From: Heterostelium multicystogenum
Lineage: Eukaryota; Evosea; Eumycetozoa; Acytosteliales; Acytosteliaceae
Direction of reading: 5' to 3'
DNA length: 64,000 nucleotides
NCBI GenBank assembly: GCA_003667245.1
Contig: RCNN01000114.1
Coordinates: forward strand, 1 to 64,000
A model generated the notes under the pieces. It searched no databases. It saw only the letters and a list, made by a program, of their open reading frames with translations, and was not told the origin of the DNA. This document shows positions 1 through 11,338 of this stretch, one piece after another; position 1 is the stretch's first letter; every line of letters begins with the position of its first letter. The position numbers were made by a program, and so were the translations under genes.

Positions 1-229
1 ACCACCTTCAATGATAAACACCATTACGAGTGACAGTGACTCTTTGACCAGACTTGGTTTACGGTAATCTATAGTTCTATATGTGATGTCCTTTCCTTTC
101 GAAGGGGGTAGTAAATGGATTATCTTTGGGATTGAGTGAATCCACATATAAACCAACACATGACATAACCACAAAACTAGCACTGCATTAATCAATCTCT
201 TTCTAGGGTTGATTGCCTACGCAACACAT
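1..229 (-). CDS. N-terminus of an unidentified membrane protein, cut by the window edge
   Basis: I do not recognise the family. Reading the minus strand from an ATG at 229-227 gives a short basic stretch (PRKR) followed by a hydrophobic segment of about 20 residues around LVLWLCHVLVYMW, then a Lys/Arg-rich soluble part that stays open to position 1. This is the pattern of a signal-anchor membrane protein with a short cytosolic head. A one-base offset must be assumed just after the ATG (near 215) to join it to the long open frame, as in many other genes here. An alternative is that an acceptor AG lies there and the first exon is elsewhere. The open frame and the hydrophobic helix are seen directly; start and identity are inference. 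Confidence 0.38.
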
Positions 230-614
230 GATTAATAACAACAATACATATATTAATAAAATATAATATAATTGTAAAGTATCCATACATACAGCCATCT
301 ATCAAATAAACTTGGTTTAGCCTTTACTTGTATTGTTTTGTGTTGTTTGGTTGTTGTTTGTTGTTGATTGCCTGTCATTTTCTTATCTTAATATTATCAA
401 ATCTGCAAGAGATTTGAACAATTAATTACATAAAGTGCGCGAACGAAAGAAAACGAAATAGAAAAACAGTAGTTTCTTTGGCAAGCCCATTCTTGGACTT
501 GATTGTACATATGTTACAACATTTATTTATACAAATGATATGACATTAATAAGGTTATATTTGTTTTCCATGTTGATTTTCCTTAACTTTGTTAACCAAT
601 TACCAAGAATAATC
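230..614. other. Intergenic, no gene seen
   Basis: This is AT-rich DNA between the 5' end of the left-edge gene and the 3' end of the nucleotidyltransferase gene. It contains a GTTGTTT-rich tract near 330-365 and no supported coding frame, tRNA or repeat element. Confidence 0.6.
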
Positions 615-2365
615 TTATAGTTGGTTTGGCTCTTGATTCTTCTTTTCTTTGATGGCAATGGTTGACTTTGTTGGAAATATCTGTGCATTGTTGAATGGTC
701 CTCCTGAACATCCTGTTTGTCCTGATCTGATACGTTGATAGATGTCCTCTGTTGTTCTGGTGAATAGTCACTTCAAGACGGTCTGGTATCGCAAGCACAA
801 GTGGCCACTTGTTCGGCCAACAATAACAATCTATAGCAGTGATAAAGTTTGTTTACTAATGTGTGTTGTTTGTCTTGTTCTTTTTGTTCCTCGGTCTTAT
901 TTGGTACTTTAATAGTGCTTTGGCTTTGGCAAGTTGTCCCTGAGCAACTCCCCCAGCAATGTTGCAAAAATAGTTGTAGCTGATATAGTTGTAGTGTCTG
1001 AGCGTATCCCATGCCTTGCAGTGGATTGATTTGTCAATGCTTGCCTAAGCCATAGAAAACCTCAACTGCACGATGGTTACCCTGACCCCAGCAAAGATAA
1101 GAAGTATCCAATCTCAAGCAACACTGCCAACAATTGACATAGGTATCTCTACCGACGAATCTTTAGCGCTTTTCTGCAGCCTTGTATAGAGACTCGAGTC
1201 TTGTAGGTGTTGTTTCTATTGAGAACACATGGTCAAGAGAGCTTGCAAAGATGAAACAACCAATCATCGCTTGATTGACCATCGACATGGAGGTTATGAA
1301 GCCTGCTGCCAGTTCTAACCGATATACAAGATCGACCCCTCCAACTTTGTTTTTCTTTCAAAACGTCCAAAAGCTTTTCTGTACACGTCTTTCAACTCAT
1401 CTGAAGCCTGCTCGATGGGCATTTTGATATCGGCTGCGCTAAGTACTCAGAGTTGCGTGTGCATTCCTCTGACAACAATGATTGCTTTCTGCATGAAATG
1501 ACCCATTCATCGATAGTCTTGAAGTCAGCAACATCAGGGATGGAAAATGGGTTGCTCTTTTGCATCAACTCCATCTTTTCGTCAATAAGGGCGTTCAATC
1601 TTGCCACTTCCATTTCAAGCTTTTCAATTGGAATCTCACCACGTCTAATACTCATAATGTAGTCACGATGATCTCCCGTTAAGAACACTTCAGGTTGCTT
1701 TCCATCGAGCATTCTAATAGTTTTCGTTCAGTAAACGGATGGTGTGATAGAGCTTCTTATTTGGTGAGTGATTGCTGCTAAGCTCAGTGCTCATTGGCTT
1801 CTTTCCAGAGGCGTTCATTTGATGTAAGTTTCCTTGGCATCGCCCATCATTGATTTTGCTATAGCTGAGATAGTGATAGATGACCTGCTGGCTGATGAAG
1901 GAGCTACGATTCTTCTTAACCAAGTCGTTCCATTTTGGCGAAGCATAACAGTAGTTTTCAGTGAAGAAGAGGCTCGACCAGCTTTGGATTTCCTTTGAGT
2001 AAGAGCTCTGAAAATCTGCCAATTTCATACATGACAAAAGTCCTCTGGTTCATGTCCATCAATCAGGTGGTGATTGCTCGATTGGTTTCCGGACAACACT
2101 GAATCAACATTGATTTCATAAAACACCAAAAGTAGTCGGAATCACTTGTTTCCACATTTAAATTAAAACTATGACTTCCAGCTCTGGCAAAGAAAATCAA
2201 TTCACCATCTACATTTTTCTGTTTAAGTATAGATCTACCCAGCTTAAGAATTTATTTTATTTCGATTAAGTTTATTTTGTTTAGACAATAGATATTCAAT
2301 CAAGTTAGAAGTCAATGGAATGGCTAGGTGCAGATACTTACTTCCTCAATAGTAAGAGTAGTCAT
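615..2365 (-). CDS. Two-module COG3541/YcgL-like predicted nucleotidyltransferase
   Basis: Exon 1 (2365-2342) encodes eight residues starting MTTLTIEE. An intron with a GTAAGT donor (2341-2219) is followed by KNVDGELIFFARAGSHSF, which joins in frame. Module 1 carries the Pol-beta-type nucleotidyltransferase signature: GSHSF, then SDSDYFGV about nine residues later. It continues with YEIGRFSELLLKGNP near 1990, a KKLYHTIRLL helix near 1745 and the family tail DHRDYIMSIRRGE near 1660. Reading on past 1400, a second diverged copy repeats the order: AEIGYFLSLLGSGNHRAVE, then NKLYHCYRLLLLAEQ near 830 and EDIYQRIRSGQ near 735, without a recognisable GS...SDxD site. The frame changes at least eight times; most breaks are cured by removing one base from a short run (for example T4 after GGTG near 2120). 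The family is common in bacteria and phages and its substrate is unknown. The breaks could also mean decay. Confidence 0.65.
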
Positions 2366-2711
2366 CTTAATTATTAATTTACTTTCTTAATTGATTATAA
2401 CTATATGTACTGAATCTAATCATATAATATGTGTTTAATATTATTATATATTTTAATTTGTATTTAATATTTGATACAAAGGTCAAGTCCTTTTTAAATA
2501 AGCAATTGGTTTTTGATTGCCACGAGATTTAAGAAAAATCAATTTTCAAGATTTGACAATAATTTCCAAAATTTTTTGATGGTAATTTCTTCAAAAAAAA
2601 AAAACCAAAAGACAATAGCCAGAATACTTATTTTTGCAAATATTTGTATTTTTTTAATTATTATTTGATAAAATTTATTGCTATTTTATTTATTACTCTT
2701 ATTTAGTAAAT
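2366..2711. other. Intergenic, AT-rich
   Basis: This stretch lies between the 5' end of the nucleotidyltransferase gene and the 3' end of sec31, both on the minus strand. It would hold the promoter of the former and the terminator of the latter. It is strongly AT-rich with homopolymer runs, including a 12-base A run near 2596-2607. I see no gene. Confidence 0.6.
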
Positions 2712-5700
2712 TTAATTTGGCTTCAATCCCAAATCAATGATACGTTTCAAACCAATCATTGATTGTGATCCAATTTCATTCCAGAATGGACTGGATGTGA
2801 CTTGAAGATATTTACTGTTGGCGGTCTTGAAATCACCGTCAATGATTGAAGAGATAATACCTTCGAGTGCGTTGACTGCCAATGGAGATAGATCGTTCTT
2901 ATTTAACTTATTGATGAGATTTTGGACACGATGGTTGGCGTCGTCCCATTTTTTGTTTGTTGGCTCCACGTGACAAAAGGTCTTGGAGTGCCTGTTGGAG
3001 TGATGCTACCAATGATGTGATCTTCTCATTCATCTCTGGTGTTGGTTGTGGGTTGGATGGAGGGGTATTGTGGACATTTGCCTTTGGTGGTGGAGCAGTG
3101 AAAGATGTTGTAGCTGGGGAGTCGTGAGTACTTGACTTAGAGATTGGAGGTCCCATTGGTGGTGCTGATGGAGCTGGTGGTGACAAGGGAGTCATTGGTG
3201 ATAAACTACCTACTGGAGCAGTTGGTGATGGTGGCATCATCATTGAACCTTGTGGTGGCATTCCAGAGTGGCCCATGGTTGGTGGAGGAACGTTGTGATG
3301 TGTTGGTGGCATTCCAGTCATTGGAGGTACAACACTATGAGTCATTTGGTGGAGCAGTGTGTGCTGTTGGTGGAGGCATAGAGGTTGTTGGTGGGCTGAG
3401 TTGATGAGCTGTTTGGTGGCATATGGTGAGCTGTTGGTGGCAATTGATGAGAAATTGGTGGTTGTGAAAGAAAACCTGATGTTGGTGGCCATTGTTGAGA
3501 AGTTGGTGGAGGTGTTGGTAATTGATGGGATGTTGGTGGCATTTGGTGAGAGGTTGGTGGCATTTGATGGGAGGTTGGTGGGATTGATGGCAGTTGATGG
3601 GGAGGTTGGTGGCATTTGGTGAGTTGGTGGTACAGAGGGTCCAACACGATTCATGTTACCAAATACTGGTGGTTGGTTTTTGGTGGTGTTTGACCAATTG
3701 GAGCTGAGGCAAATGGTGATGGTGCGAATGGTTGTTGGTTGATTGGTTGTCTGTTAATTGGCTGTTGGTTGATTGGTTGTTGAGATTGGAATTGAGTACG
3801 TGGAGCACCACCAGATGGGGTAAACATCGACAATTGGGAATGGGAATGGAGGTGGGGGCGATTCCTTGGACATTTGGAGCTGCACGATAGACACGATCCA
3901 AAAGAACAAGTCCGCTTGGATCGGAAGGATGGATGGGTTGTGTTGAGTGCAGATAGATAACGGAGAGAGTCAGTCAAGTGACCTTGAGAAGCAAGGATCT
4001 CAGCGTACTTGGAGTATTTTGAGGCCAAAGTATCGTTTGATAAAGTAGTAGAGTTGGTGGCGCTTCTGAAGATGCTAACTTTTTCGATAAGATTCAAGAG
4101 TTCGCTGTTATTTGATTCCTTTCCGTGTGATCTTGTCCAGATGTTGACTGTTTTATCAATATCGCAGGCACAGATATAGCAGAGAGTGGCAGCCTCAGTG
4201 TCATCGGCAGCAATCCAAACGATCTCCAAGAATTCCAGCAAGACGCTTAAAGTTCTCTTCGGTACCATAAAGTGCAGAGAATGGAGAGGGTTGATCTCCA
4301 GTCTTTAAGATCAGCTGTTTGAACGAGTGTGGCAAAGTCTTCACGAGCGATACAGCTCAAGACTCTGGTGAATGGACGTTGCTCGATTTCAAAATATGCC
4401 TGTTGAGTCTTCTTCCAAAGATCGGTGCTTCCGCATGATGCTAAAATCAAAGCGTCGGCCATACGACCAAGACGCAAACAACATTGAACAGCGGTTGCAA
4501 AGTCACCAATCAACAATGACTTGGTGATCAATTGTTCGTCACCATCGGATGGGAATGAAATTGGAGTAACATTCAAATTCTTGACGACATCCAATGGCAA
4601 TTCGTCAGTGGATGACTTGAACAAACTGAAGACATCCTTCTTCTCGCCAGTACCCTCACTTCCATTCTCTGTTGGTTGTTCATCTTGCTTAACTTGCTTG
4701 TTTTGATCTTCGGAAAATCTTGAGTTCTGGCAAGGTTTTCAAGAAATTCTGTAATTCATTTTGAGTAGACTCGACGTCGTGTCCAAGATAGTTGAGGATC
4801 TTCTTACGGCTAGATTCATCAAACAAAACCTTAAGGAATCCCCAGGTTGCTTTTTTCCTCTGCAGAGGATGAAGAGTTAATCTTTTCCTCGCAGAATTGC
4901 TCGTAGTTTCTTTGTCTGAGGACATTTTCGAGCTTGTCAGCACGCTCCAACAATCCTTGCTCAGTAACAACTTGAGAGATGTGGATGGTACGCTGTTGGG
5001 CAGCAACTGCACCTGGTGCAGATGGACTGGTTTCCAACTGGTTTACGACGACCAAAGACAGCAATCTTTCCACCCGAATCCAAAAGCAGCACCAACTGGA
5101 CGTTGAAGCCAGGATGGTGTGTGCTTGAAAACTGGGGCAGTAACTGGCTCGACAACACCGAGGGCATTTGGAACTGGGGTGGAAGCACGTGGATTAACAT
5201 CTTGTAATGAGAAAGCGTTGATGTTTCCTCCGAATGAAGAAGTGGCAACAACTGCTGGGATTCTTGGTGACCACTGAACATCGAAATTCCAGTGATTTGC
5301 ATCGCTGCTTGCTTCGAATTCGCAGAGGATCTCACCCTTCTCAATGTTCCAGCAGATGGTACGGTTGTCCTTACCAGTGGAGAGAAGCAAGCTAGAGTCG
5401 AATGGACACCAAGAGAGTCCCCAAACACCACGACGGTGTCCCTCCAAAGTCTTCAATGGAGTATTGATATATCTCAAGTCCCATGTTTGGATGACTGGGT
5501 GGTCGTCGTCTTCAGAGGCAGTGACAATGCTGGTTGCCTCATTTGGATTCCAAAGGATCGATCTAGTCGAACACTTTCTGCTTTTATCATTAAAGTTTAT
5601 AATTGATCTTCTTGCCTTTAGATCCCAAACGTATGTATTACCATTATAATATGCAGATGCAATAATCTAAAATTGTCAAGTCATTCATGATTCGTTAGCA

Positions 5701-6349
5701 TATAAATTGTGTTCCAGATAGTTTTGATACCTACATGTTGTACTTTTCTGTTCCATGAAATGGAAGTGATCTCTGATTGTTGTGCCTTGTTACCTGGAGA
5801 GTAGGCAGATGGTGAACTTGGGTTAGACAAATCCCAAATAAACAACTCTGAATCCGATCCACCTGAAGCAATAAGGTTTGGTTGTACAATATTATAATCC
5901 AATGCTTGTACTGGACCGTTATGTTTTTGTCCAGTTCCAACGTGTGCTTCCTCACCACTACACAAATGATCAGTCAATCCTGATTAGTTTTCAATTTTTT
6001 GCGGTACAATAAACCATTTTTGATATCTTTACGCTAAAATTTTTGTTGGGTTCCAAATACCGATTGAACCATTCTCCATACCACCAACTACCAAACCATT
6101 GGCTTGTCCAGCGTGTGATGGCAACCAAACAATTTTATGAAAACGACTCTCAGCATTGACGGATCCCTTCAAAGTCATCTGAGATGATTGGCCAGTGATA
6201 TCCAATGAGTACAACTCCAACTTGGAGCTAGTATCAAAGTCCAAACCAATAGTTCCAGCAACAGTACCAGCTGCAATCAAATCTGGTTTATCAACAAGAG
6301 GACTCCATGTAAATGTCGCTTGTTTTTGAATTTCCTTTAACTTTGACAT
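2712..6349 (-). CDS. sec31: Sec31, COPII outer-coat protein
   Basis: Sec31 pairs with Sec13 to form the outer cage of COPII vesicles at ER exit sites. The N-terminus starts MSKLKEIQKQATFTWSP and is followed by WD40 repeats (HNGPVQALDYN...GGSDSELFIWDL, GHRRGVWGLSWCPFDSSLLLS). Then come the alpha-solenoid (DWRSTLSILCTY, DDTEAATLCYICACDIDK), a long Pro/Gln/Met-rich linker that binds Sec23 in other species, and the C-terminal helical domain (TNKKWDDANHRVQNLINKLN to the stop at 2714-2712). Introns lie at 6032-5958 and about 5744-5671. The first four exon blocks to about 5080 are clean; from 5075 to 2960 the frame changes at least ten times without introns, usually by one surplus base (for example A6 instead of A5 at 4852-4857, and C4 near 3600). 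An essential gene is unlikely to be dead, so I treat these as probable sequence errors. Confidence 0.93.
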
Positions 6350-7072
6350 TTTATATTTATAATTATAATCTCTAAACTCTAAATGTTTTTTTTAATTTAT
6401 CTCTTTCTTATAATACTACTAATATAACAACAAATAACAACAATCAACACCCTTCTTCTTCTTTCTTCTTCTTCTCTATTTCTCTTTGTACTTCTACTTC
6501 TACTTCTACTCAAAGGATAAATAATAATAAAAGATTAAATCTAAAGAATAATAAAAAATAATAAATAAAGTAAACAATTCTCTTACAAATATATTACTTT
6601 TACTATTATTATTATAATTATTATTATTTTAATATTATACTATAAATAAGTAGTAAGTTATTATTATTGTTGTTGTTGTTGTTGGTTTGGTTGGTGATGT
6701 TATTTTTTGATTATAAATGTAAAGGTTGAAGATGCTAGTGAATTTTTAAATGAACAAAAAAATTAAAAAATTAAAAAAAAGTCAGTCGTGTGACTCATTA
6801 AGTTTCTGTGGTGGTGTTGACCTGACCTACCAACAAACAACCACATAGACAACTCTAGGAGCAGCTGCTCTTGTTCTTATACCATTGTATGACTTCTGTC
6901 GGACATCCAATCCGTTCAAACCATTATAATCTCTCAATTGCAACATAGCTGTTTGAGAGTAATGTTTCTTTTATACCATTTAAATTTACACCATTAATGA
7001 GTCATAACTATATAACGTTATTTATTTATTTATGATCAAAAAAATAAATATTATATATTTGTACAAATAAAT

Positions 7073-7151
<79 letters not shown>

Positions 7152-7336
7152 TCATATTCATCTTTGAGTAAACCCCTTGGATTCTTCTTTTAAAGAAGAA
7201 ATAAATATCTTTTAAAACTTTTCATTTGCAATTTCAATTTTTACACAATCTATAATTATTATTATCATATTTTGATGGATTGGATTGCCTGCTAATTGGT
7301 TTAAAGATAGCTAGTAGATAGATAGATAGATAAGAG
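6350..7336. promoter_or_regulatory. Divergent intergenic region between sec31 and AP-5 sigma
   Basis: The two flanking genes are transcribed away from each other, so both promoters must lie here. The stretch holds CT/TTC-rich DNA near 6450-6510, AT-rich DNA, a GTT-repeat near 6665-6685, and the 76-bp GATA microsatellite listed separately. A second short GATA run at 7314-7333 sits immediately before the AP-5 sigma start codon. I see no gene. Confidence 0.5.
7076..7151. repeat. (GATA)19 microsatellite
   Basis: The tetranucleotide GATA is repeated 19 times without interruption. It lies about 190 bp upstream of the AP-5 sigma start codon. Confidence 0.97.
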
Positions 7337-8207
7337 ATGGTTTATGGATTGATTATACATTCACTGCCGAGTGTTGGTAGCGCTGAATTCGTTGTGTATT
7401 GCTCACAGTTCTATACTTCGGATGGCAATGACGAGTTGATGCAAAAGAGACAGACCGCTGTTGTGCAGAGAGTGCTGAGTGAGCACCAGTTCAAATACCA
7501 GTGTGACAATACGAAGCCAGATGAACGTGCCTATCCAGACTGGGCTGTGGCATTTCTCCAACGACAAAGAGAGCAACAGCAAGCATTGTCGAGTGGAAAT
7601 GCTCCACAGCTGACTGCAGGCCAATCAAGCTCCACATCCACATCACTGAGAAACAGTGACAACGGACCAAGAGATGGCATCTTCCGAATCGTACCTCCAA
7701 AGCTACAGAACACTCCAGTGATTTCACCACAGAATGACACGATTGCCTCTGTCTCTCAATACTTTACTACGACTAAATATGTTATTTGGAAACACATGCT
7801 TGGGTAGGTCGACATCTCAACATCTGAAACCTGACACCAGCTAACCAACTAACCAACTCACCAACTAACCAACCTATACTTTAGTGTTTGCTTTACTGTT
7901 ATATGTGAACCAGATGAGAATAGACTGCTAGCAATCAACTTTTTAAATATGTTTAATAATATACTGTTAGATTATTTCAAGAATGTAATATCAAAATCAT
8001 CAATACAAGAGGTAACTATTCTTTTATTAGGGAGCCAATAGCAACAACTAAACTAACACGACCGCTGCTACGTTGCAACAGATATTTACAAAGACCGAAG
8101 ATATACTATTGCTTTTACATCACCATCTCCCTAATGGACAACTACTGTTTGCATCTAATCAATATGTCAAGCACACAAAATCAGTTCTGGTATCATCAAA
8201 CAGTTGA
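7337..8207 (+). CDS. ap5s1: AP-5 complex sigma subunit (AP5S1-like)
   Basis: AP-5 is a late-endosomal adaptor complex working with SPG11/SPG15; sigma is its small subunit. Exons are 7337-7803, 7885-8011 and 8082-8207. They join in frame with GT/AG junctions and give 239 residues, close to the roughly 200 of the animal protein. The N-terminus MVYGLIIHSLPS matches the MVxAFLIHTL start of AP5S1. The middle RDGIFRIVPP matches its GxFRL segment. The C-terminus HHHLPNGQLLFASNQYVK matches the FLPHGQLLFLNDQFV block. A Ser/Gln-rich insertion of about 40 residues near residues 75-110 is extra. Family knowledge is from memory of the animal protein; no other AP-5 subunit is visible nearby. No frame break is needed in this gene. 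Confidence 0.78.
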
Positions 8208-8317
8208 CAACTTTTCCATATTTAAACAATACAACAAATCATCAAACTAATTATTGACCACAAGGACCACCAACATATAAGAAGTAGATTCTTCAGCTAA
8301 CCCTACCCATGTCAGCA

Positions 8318-8394
8318 AAAACACCACTTTTCCATTGCAAGTGTTGGGAGAATCCCAACAATAACATTGTGGTTAAAATCAAAACACCACTTTT
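8318..8394. repeat. Small hairpin flanked by a 14-bp direct repeat
   Basis: The 14-mer AAAACACCACTTTT occurs at 8318-8331 and again at 8381-8394. Between them TGTTGGGA (8342-8349), loop GAA and TCCCAACA (8353-8360) form a perfect 8-bp hairpin. The whole lies in the roughly 310-bp gap between the AP-5 sigma stop and the RPEL gene start, which otherwise shows only AT-rich DNA. Confidence 0.6.
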
Positions 8395-8519
8395 TTCAAT
8401 TTAAAAAAGGAGGGAGACTTGCTGATGTTTGATATCATTACTGTGTTGAAAGCAAGCAAATAAACAATCCAAGTAGACTACTTATAGTTATATATATATA
8501 TATATTAAATATCAACAAT

Positions 8520-8809
8520 ATGGATGAAGATAAATTCAATAAAGTATGTGATACAATTGAATTGAAACTAGACAATAGAGATACCCCAAGCGAGTTATTG
8601 GATCGTGGAATATTAAAGTGTAAATGATTTGCAAATGATAATAGGTGCTTGAGCGAGAGGTCTAGAAGAGTGTTGTTGGTGTTGCTGCTGTTGGTGTGGA
8701 GGGAAGTGAGGTCTAGTGGCAGCGAGGAAGGAAGCAGGCAGGTGCCAAAATGAATTGTATTTGCTACATATTCAATAATAACTTATTTTAGTTACTAACT
8801 TTGATTGTC

Positions 8810-8840
<31 letters not shown>

Positions 8841-9757
8841 GCGAGCCTCTCTGTTTCGCCTTCGTTTCATGATCGACAAAGTAAAATAAGATTCAAGAGA
8901 ACCACTCATCAGCTAGACGCCAAGCTTTATAATCGACCAGATATCAACCAACTTATAGACACCAACATCATATACCAAGCGCAAACCGATGTTGCACCTG
9001 CACTGCAATCAAAGAAGAAGCAACTCCAATTCCAGCAAACTGCAACTCAACTCAACCAGAAACTAGACAACAGACCATCACACTACCAATTAGTAGACAG
9101 CAAAATCATCAAAGACCAACAGATTCAATGCGATCAACAGATCCAACAACAAAACTCAAGCATTAAACTCGATCGAAAACTCATCAACAGACCAACACCC
9201 GATGACTTGACCAATCGCAATATATTAAAAGGTAAGCTCAGAAGATGAATAACAAGTCTCTCTGGTTATATACTGATAGCGCTGTCGCGATTGAACCTCT
9301 AGATAATGAGTCATCACCATCCATACAAAACAAAAGAAATATACTTAAATTCAACCAGACGAAGCATCTGCTAAATTCAAAGGTCGAAAGCAGACCAACC
9401 AAGGACAAGCTTCTGGGTAATCATATCCTGTTTGAAGAGGACTCTTTGGACAACGTCGATAGCGAAGACAACAAAAAGACTGTACTCAACGACCACTTCA
9501 GTAATAGACCAACCAAAGCCAACCTTGTATCGAATAGAATATTAATGAAATCAAAGAATGACGAAGACGAAACGAATAACAGTGAATCAGACAACAACAG
9601 AATAGTAGAAGACGGAAATCAAGATCACGAACAAGAACCAAATCAATTTATCATCAAAGATAACCCCAATTTAGAATACGATTATGATGAATATGAAGAC
9701 GAAGATGACGAGGAAATGGTTTCAATCAACAGCAGAAATCAATACCATGCTAACTGA
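8520..9757 (+). CDS. RPEL-repeat protein, probable G-actin binder
   Basis: RPEL motifs bind G-actin in the MRTF and Phactr families. Six copies of the pattern L-x-x-K-L-x-x-R-P-x(4)-L-x(4)-I-L are visible. Copy 1, in exon 1 (8520-8619), is IELKLDNRDTPSELLDRGIL with D for P. Copies 2-4, in exon 2 (8842-9231), are LDAKLYNRPDINQLIDTNII, LNQKLDNRPSHYQLVDSKII and LDRKLINRPTPDDLTNRNIL. Copies 5-6, in the last exon (9280-9757), are LNSKVESRPTKDKLLGNHIL and LNDHFSNRPTKANLVSNRIL. The C-terminus is acidic (Asp/Glu-rich, residues near 9660-9720). Exon 1 joins exon 2 in frame through an intron at 8620-8841. The 48-bp intron at 9232-9279 leaves the frame one base off, so that junction is uncertain. No other domain is seen. 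Confidence 0.8.
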
Positions 9758-10005
9758 CCAATCAACCAAGCAAAACTTGTGTTACTGACAACGAAATTGC
9801 TTGACATGTAAATAAACTGTGTAATTTATCATTTTGTACCAAGTATAATCATGATTTTATATATTCTATAGTTTGTATCGCCTTTTGACCTAACTCTGTA
9901 TTTTCCTTGTGTGCAATTGTTTGAAGCTAGAGAGCGTTGTTGTATAGTTATTAGAGGAAAGTCGCGACAACAGGTTTATTTTTCATTTTCTTCCAAGTAA
10001 TTAAT

Positions 10006-10450
10006 TTAGATGGAAGATGGGAATAACATAACTCTAACCTTAGCACCCATAGCCTTTGGTGGCAAGTTTCTGGCGAAACGAGCTTGAACTACACCAGAGC
10101 TACCGTGTGACTTGGAGATCTTACCCCAGATGAGCTTGTGACCAGATGGGTTCTTTGGTGACTTCTTGACACGACGAGCGAGACAAACACGCTTTCCAAT
10201 GTAGAAGGTTGAGTCTTCACGGGTGGCAACACCTTCAATCTTAACCAAAGAGATGTTTGGGTATTGGGTGGCCTTTGATCTTCTGTATCCCAATACGACT
10301 CCTGTTGAATGTAATCTAAGTTAGGGTAGTAGTAGGTAGGTAGGTTTTGATGAGATGTTAGTCATCTTGTTCTAGCTAGACGAATAGTGATGAATGATGA
10401 TGGTGATGATGATAGTATATAGAGATATAGATAACATACTTGGTTGACAT
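10006..10450 (-). CDS. rpl35a: 60S ribosomal protein L35A (eL33)
   Basis: This is a structural protein of the large ribosomal subunit. Exon 1 is only 11 bases (10450-10440, coding MSTK with the first base of exon 2). A 124-bp intron with a GTATGT donor (10439-10316) leads to exon 2 (10315-10006). The joined protein has 106 residues, the usual eL33 length. The core HSTGVVLGYRRSK, LVKIEGV, FYIGKRVCLA, GKISKSHGSSGVVQARF and the RVMLFPSSI end are diagnostic. No frame break is needed. A tiny first exon ending just after the start codon is common in ribosomal-protein genes. Confidence 0.95.
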
Positions 10451-11338
10451 TGTATCCTCTTTCTGTGTGTGGTAGTTAAAACACTCGCATCAAGTTATCA
10501 ACATTCATTCCAACACAGCATAGCTGCCGACTCGCACACCCTCAGTGTGGGGTAATTGCAAAACCATAATATTCGAAAAATAAAATTTAATTCTTAAAAA
10601 TCAAAATCACAGTTTCAAACGTTACTCCCAACTCCAAGTTTTTTAATATTAATATGTCACTGTGACTGCCACAATACTAATTTGGAATCAATCTTAGCAT
10701 TATCTATGATAGGAATCTTTAAAGTAACCAAGTTGTAATTTAGTATAAATCATACAGCTGGATTTGAGCTTAAGTCAACTAGTTGATTGTGTTCAATGAT
10801 CATTGTATTCCTAAATTTCTAGAGTCACTCTACTTATTACCTGATTACAATAATGTGGCTAGCAGAATAGGATGATTAGCTAGCTTATTTATAATATAGT
10901 GATGATGAGTGGTATTAAGGCTGTCAGCTCATACATATTATATTAATTATTACCCTATATTATACTATAATCAGTGTAGATGAAAATTCACAATAGATAT
11001 TATTGGTTTTTGATCATAATATTCTTTGTGTAAAAATTCAAATTCAAATTTTTTCATATGACCGTTGAATGAACCCTCCATAATTTTCAAAATTTCAGTT
11101 CCTGATTGCTTGTTGCTTGCTGAGGTTTATTGTTTAACATCCAAACTCAACTCTAATTCCTACCTCTTCATTATAATTATTTGTTTGTGTTCAAGTTTTA
11201 ATTTTGTATTGTATTGTTTTGTTTTGTGTTTGTCATACATCTTTGTTGTTGGTCTTGTTTTGTGTGTTATTTAAATAAATCTATCAAATACATATACTTA
11301 TATTATTATATTTATTACTATTATTATTATTATTGGAA
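10451..11338. promoter_or_regulatory. Divergent intergenic region between rpl35a and nek2
   Basis: The region holds promoters for two divergently transcribed genes. It is AT-rich, with pyrimidine-rich and GTTTTGTGTTT-like tracts near 11200-11260 and TTATTATTATT just before the nek2 start. I see no conserved coding frame or RNA gene. Confidence 0.5.

Noticed and set aside
773..1012. Apparent separate small gene with MGYAQTLQLYQLQLF start
   Set aside because: It is part of module 2 of the nucleotidyltransferase seen in a shifted frame; the NKLYHCYRLLLL block belongs to that family.
3144..3622. Plus-strand frames rich in Val/Gly opposite sec31
   Set aside because: They are the mirror image of the Pro/Thr/Met-rich Sec31 linker on the minus strand and match nothing.
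4200..4300. Programmed +1 shift at CGA codons in Sec31
   Set aside because: Several breaks have CGA nearby (TTC CGA, TAC CGA, TGC CGA), but family comparison places the extra base upstream in a homopolymer, so CGA is a by-product of the shifted reading.
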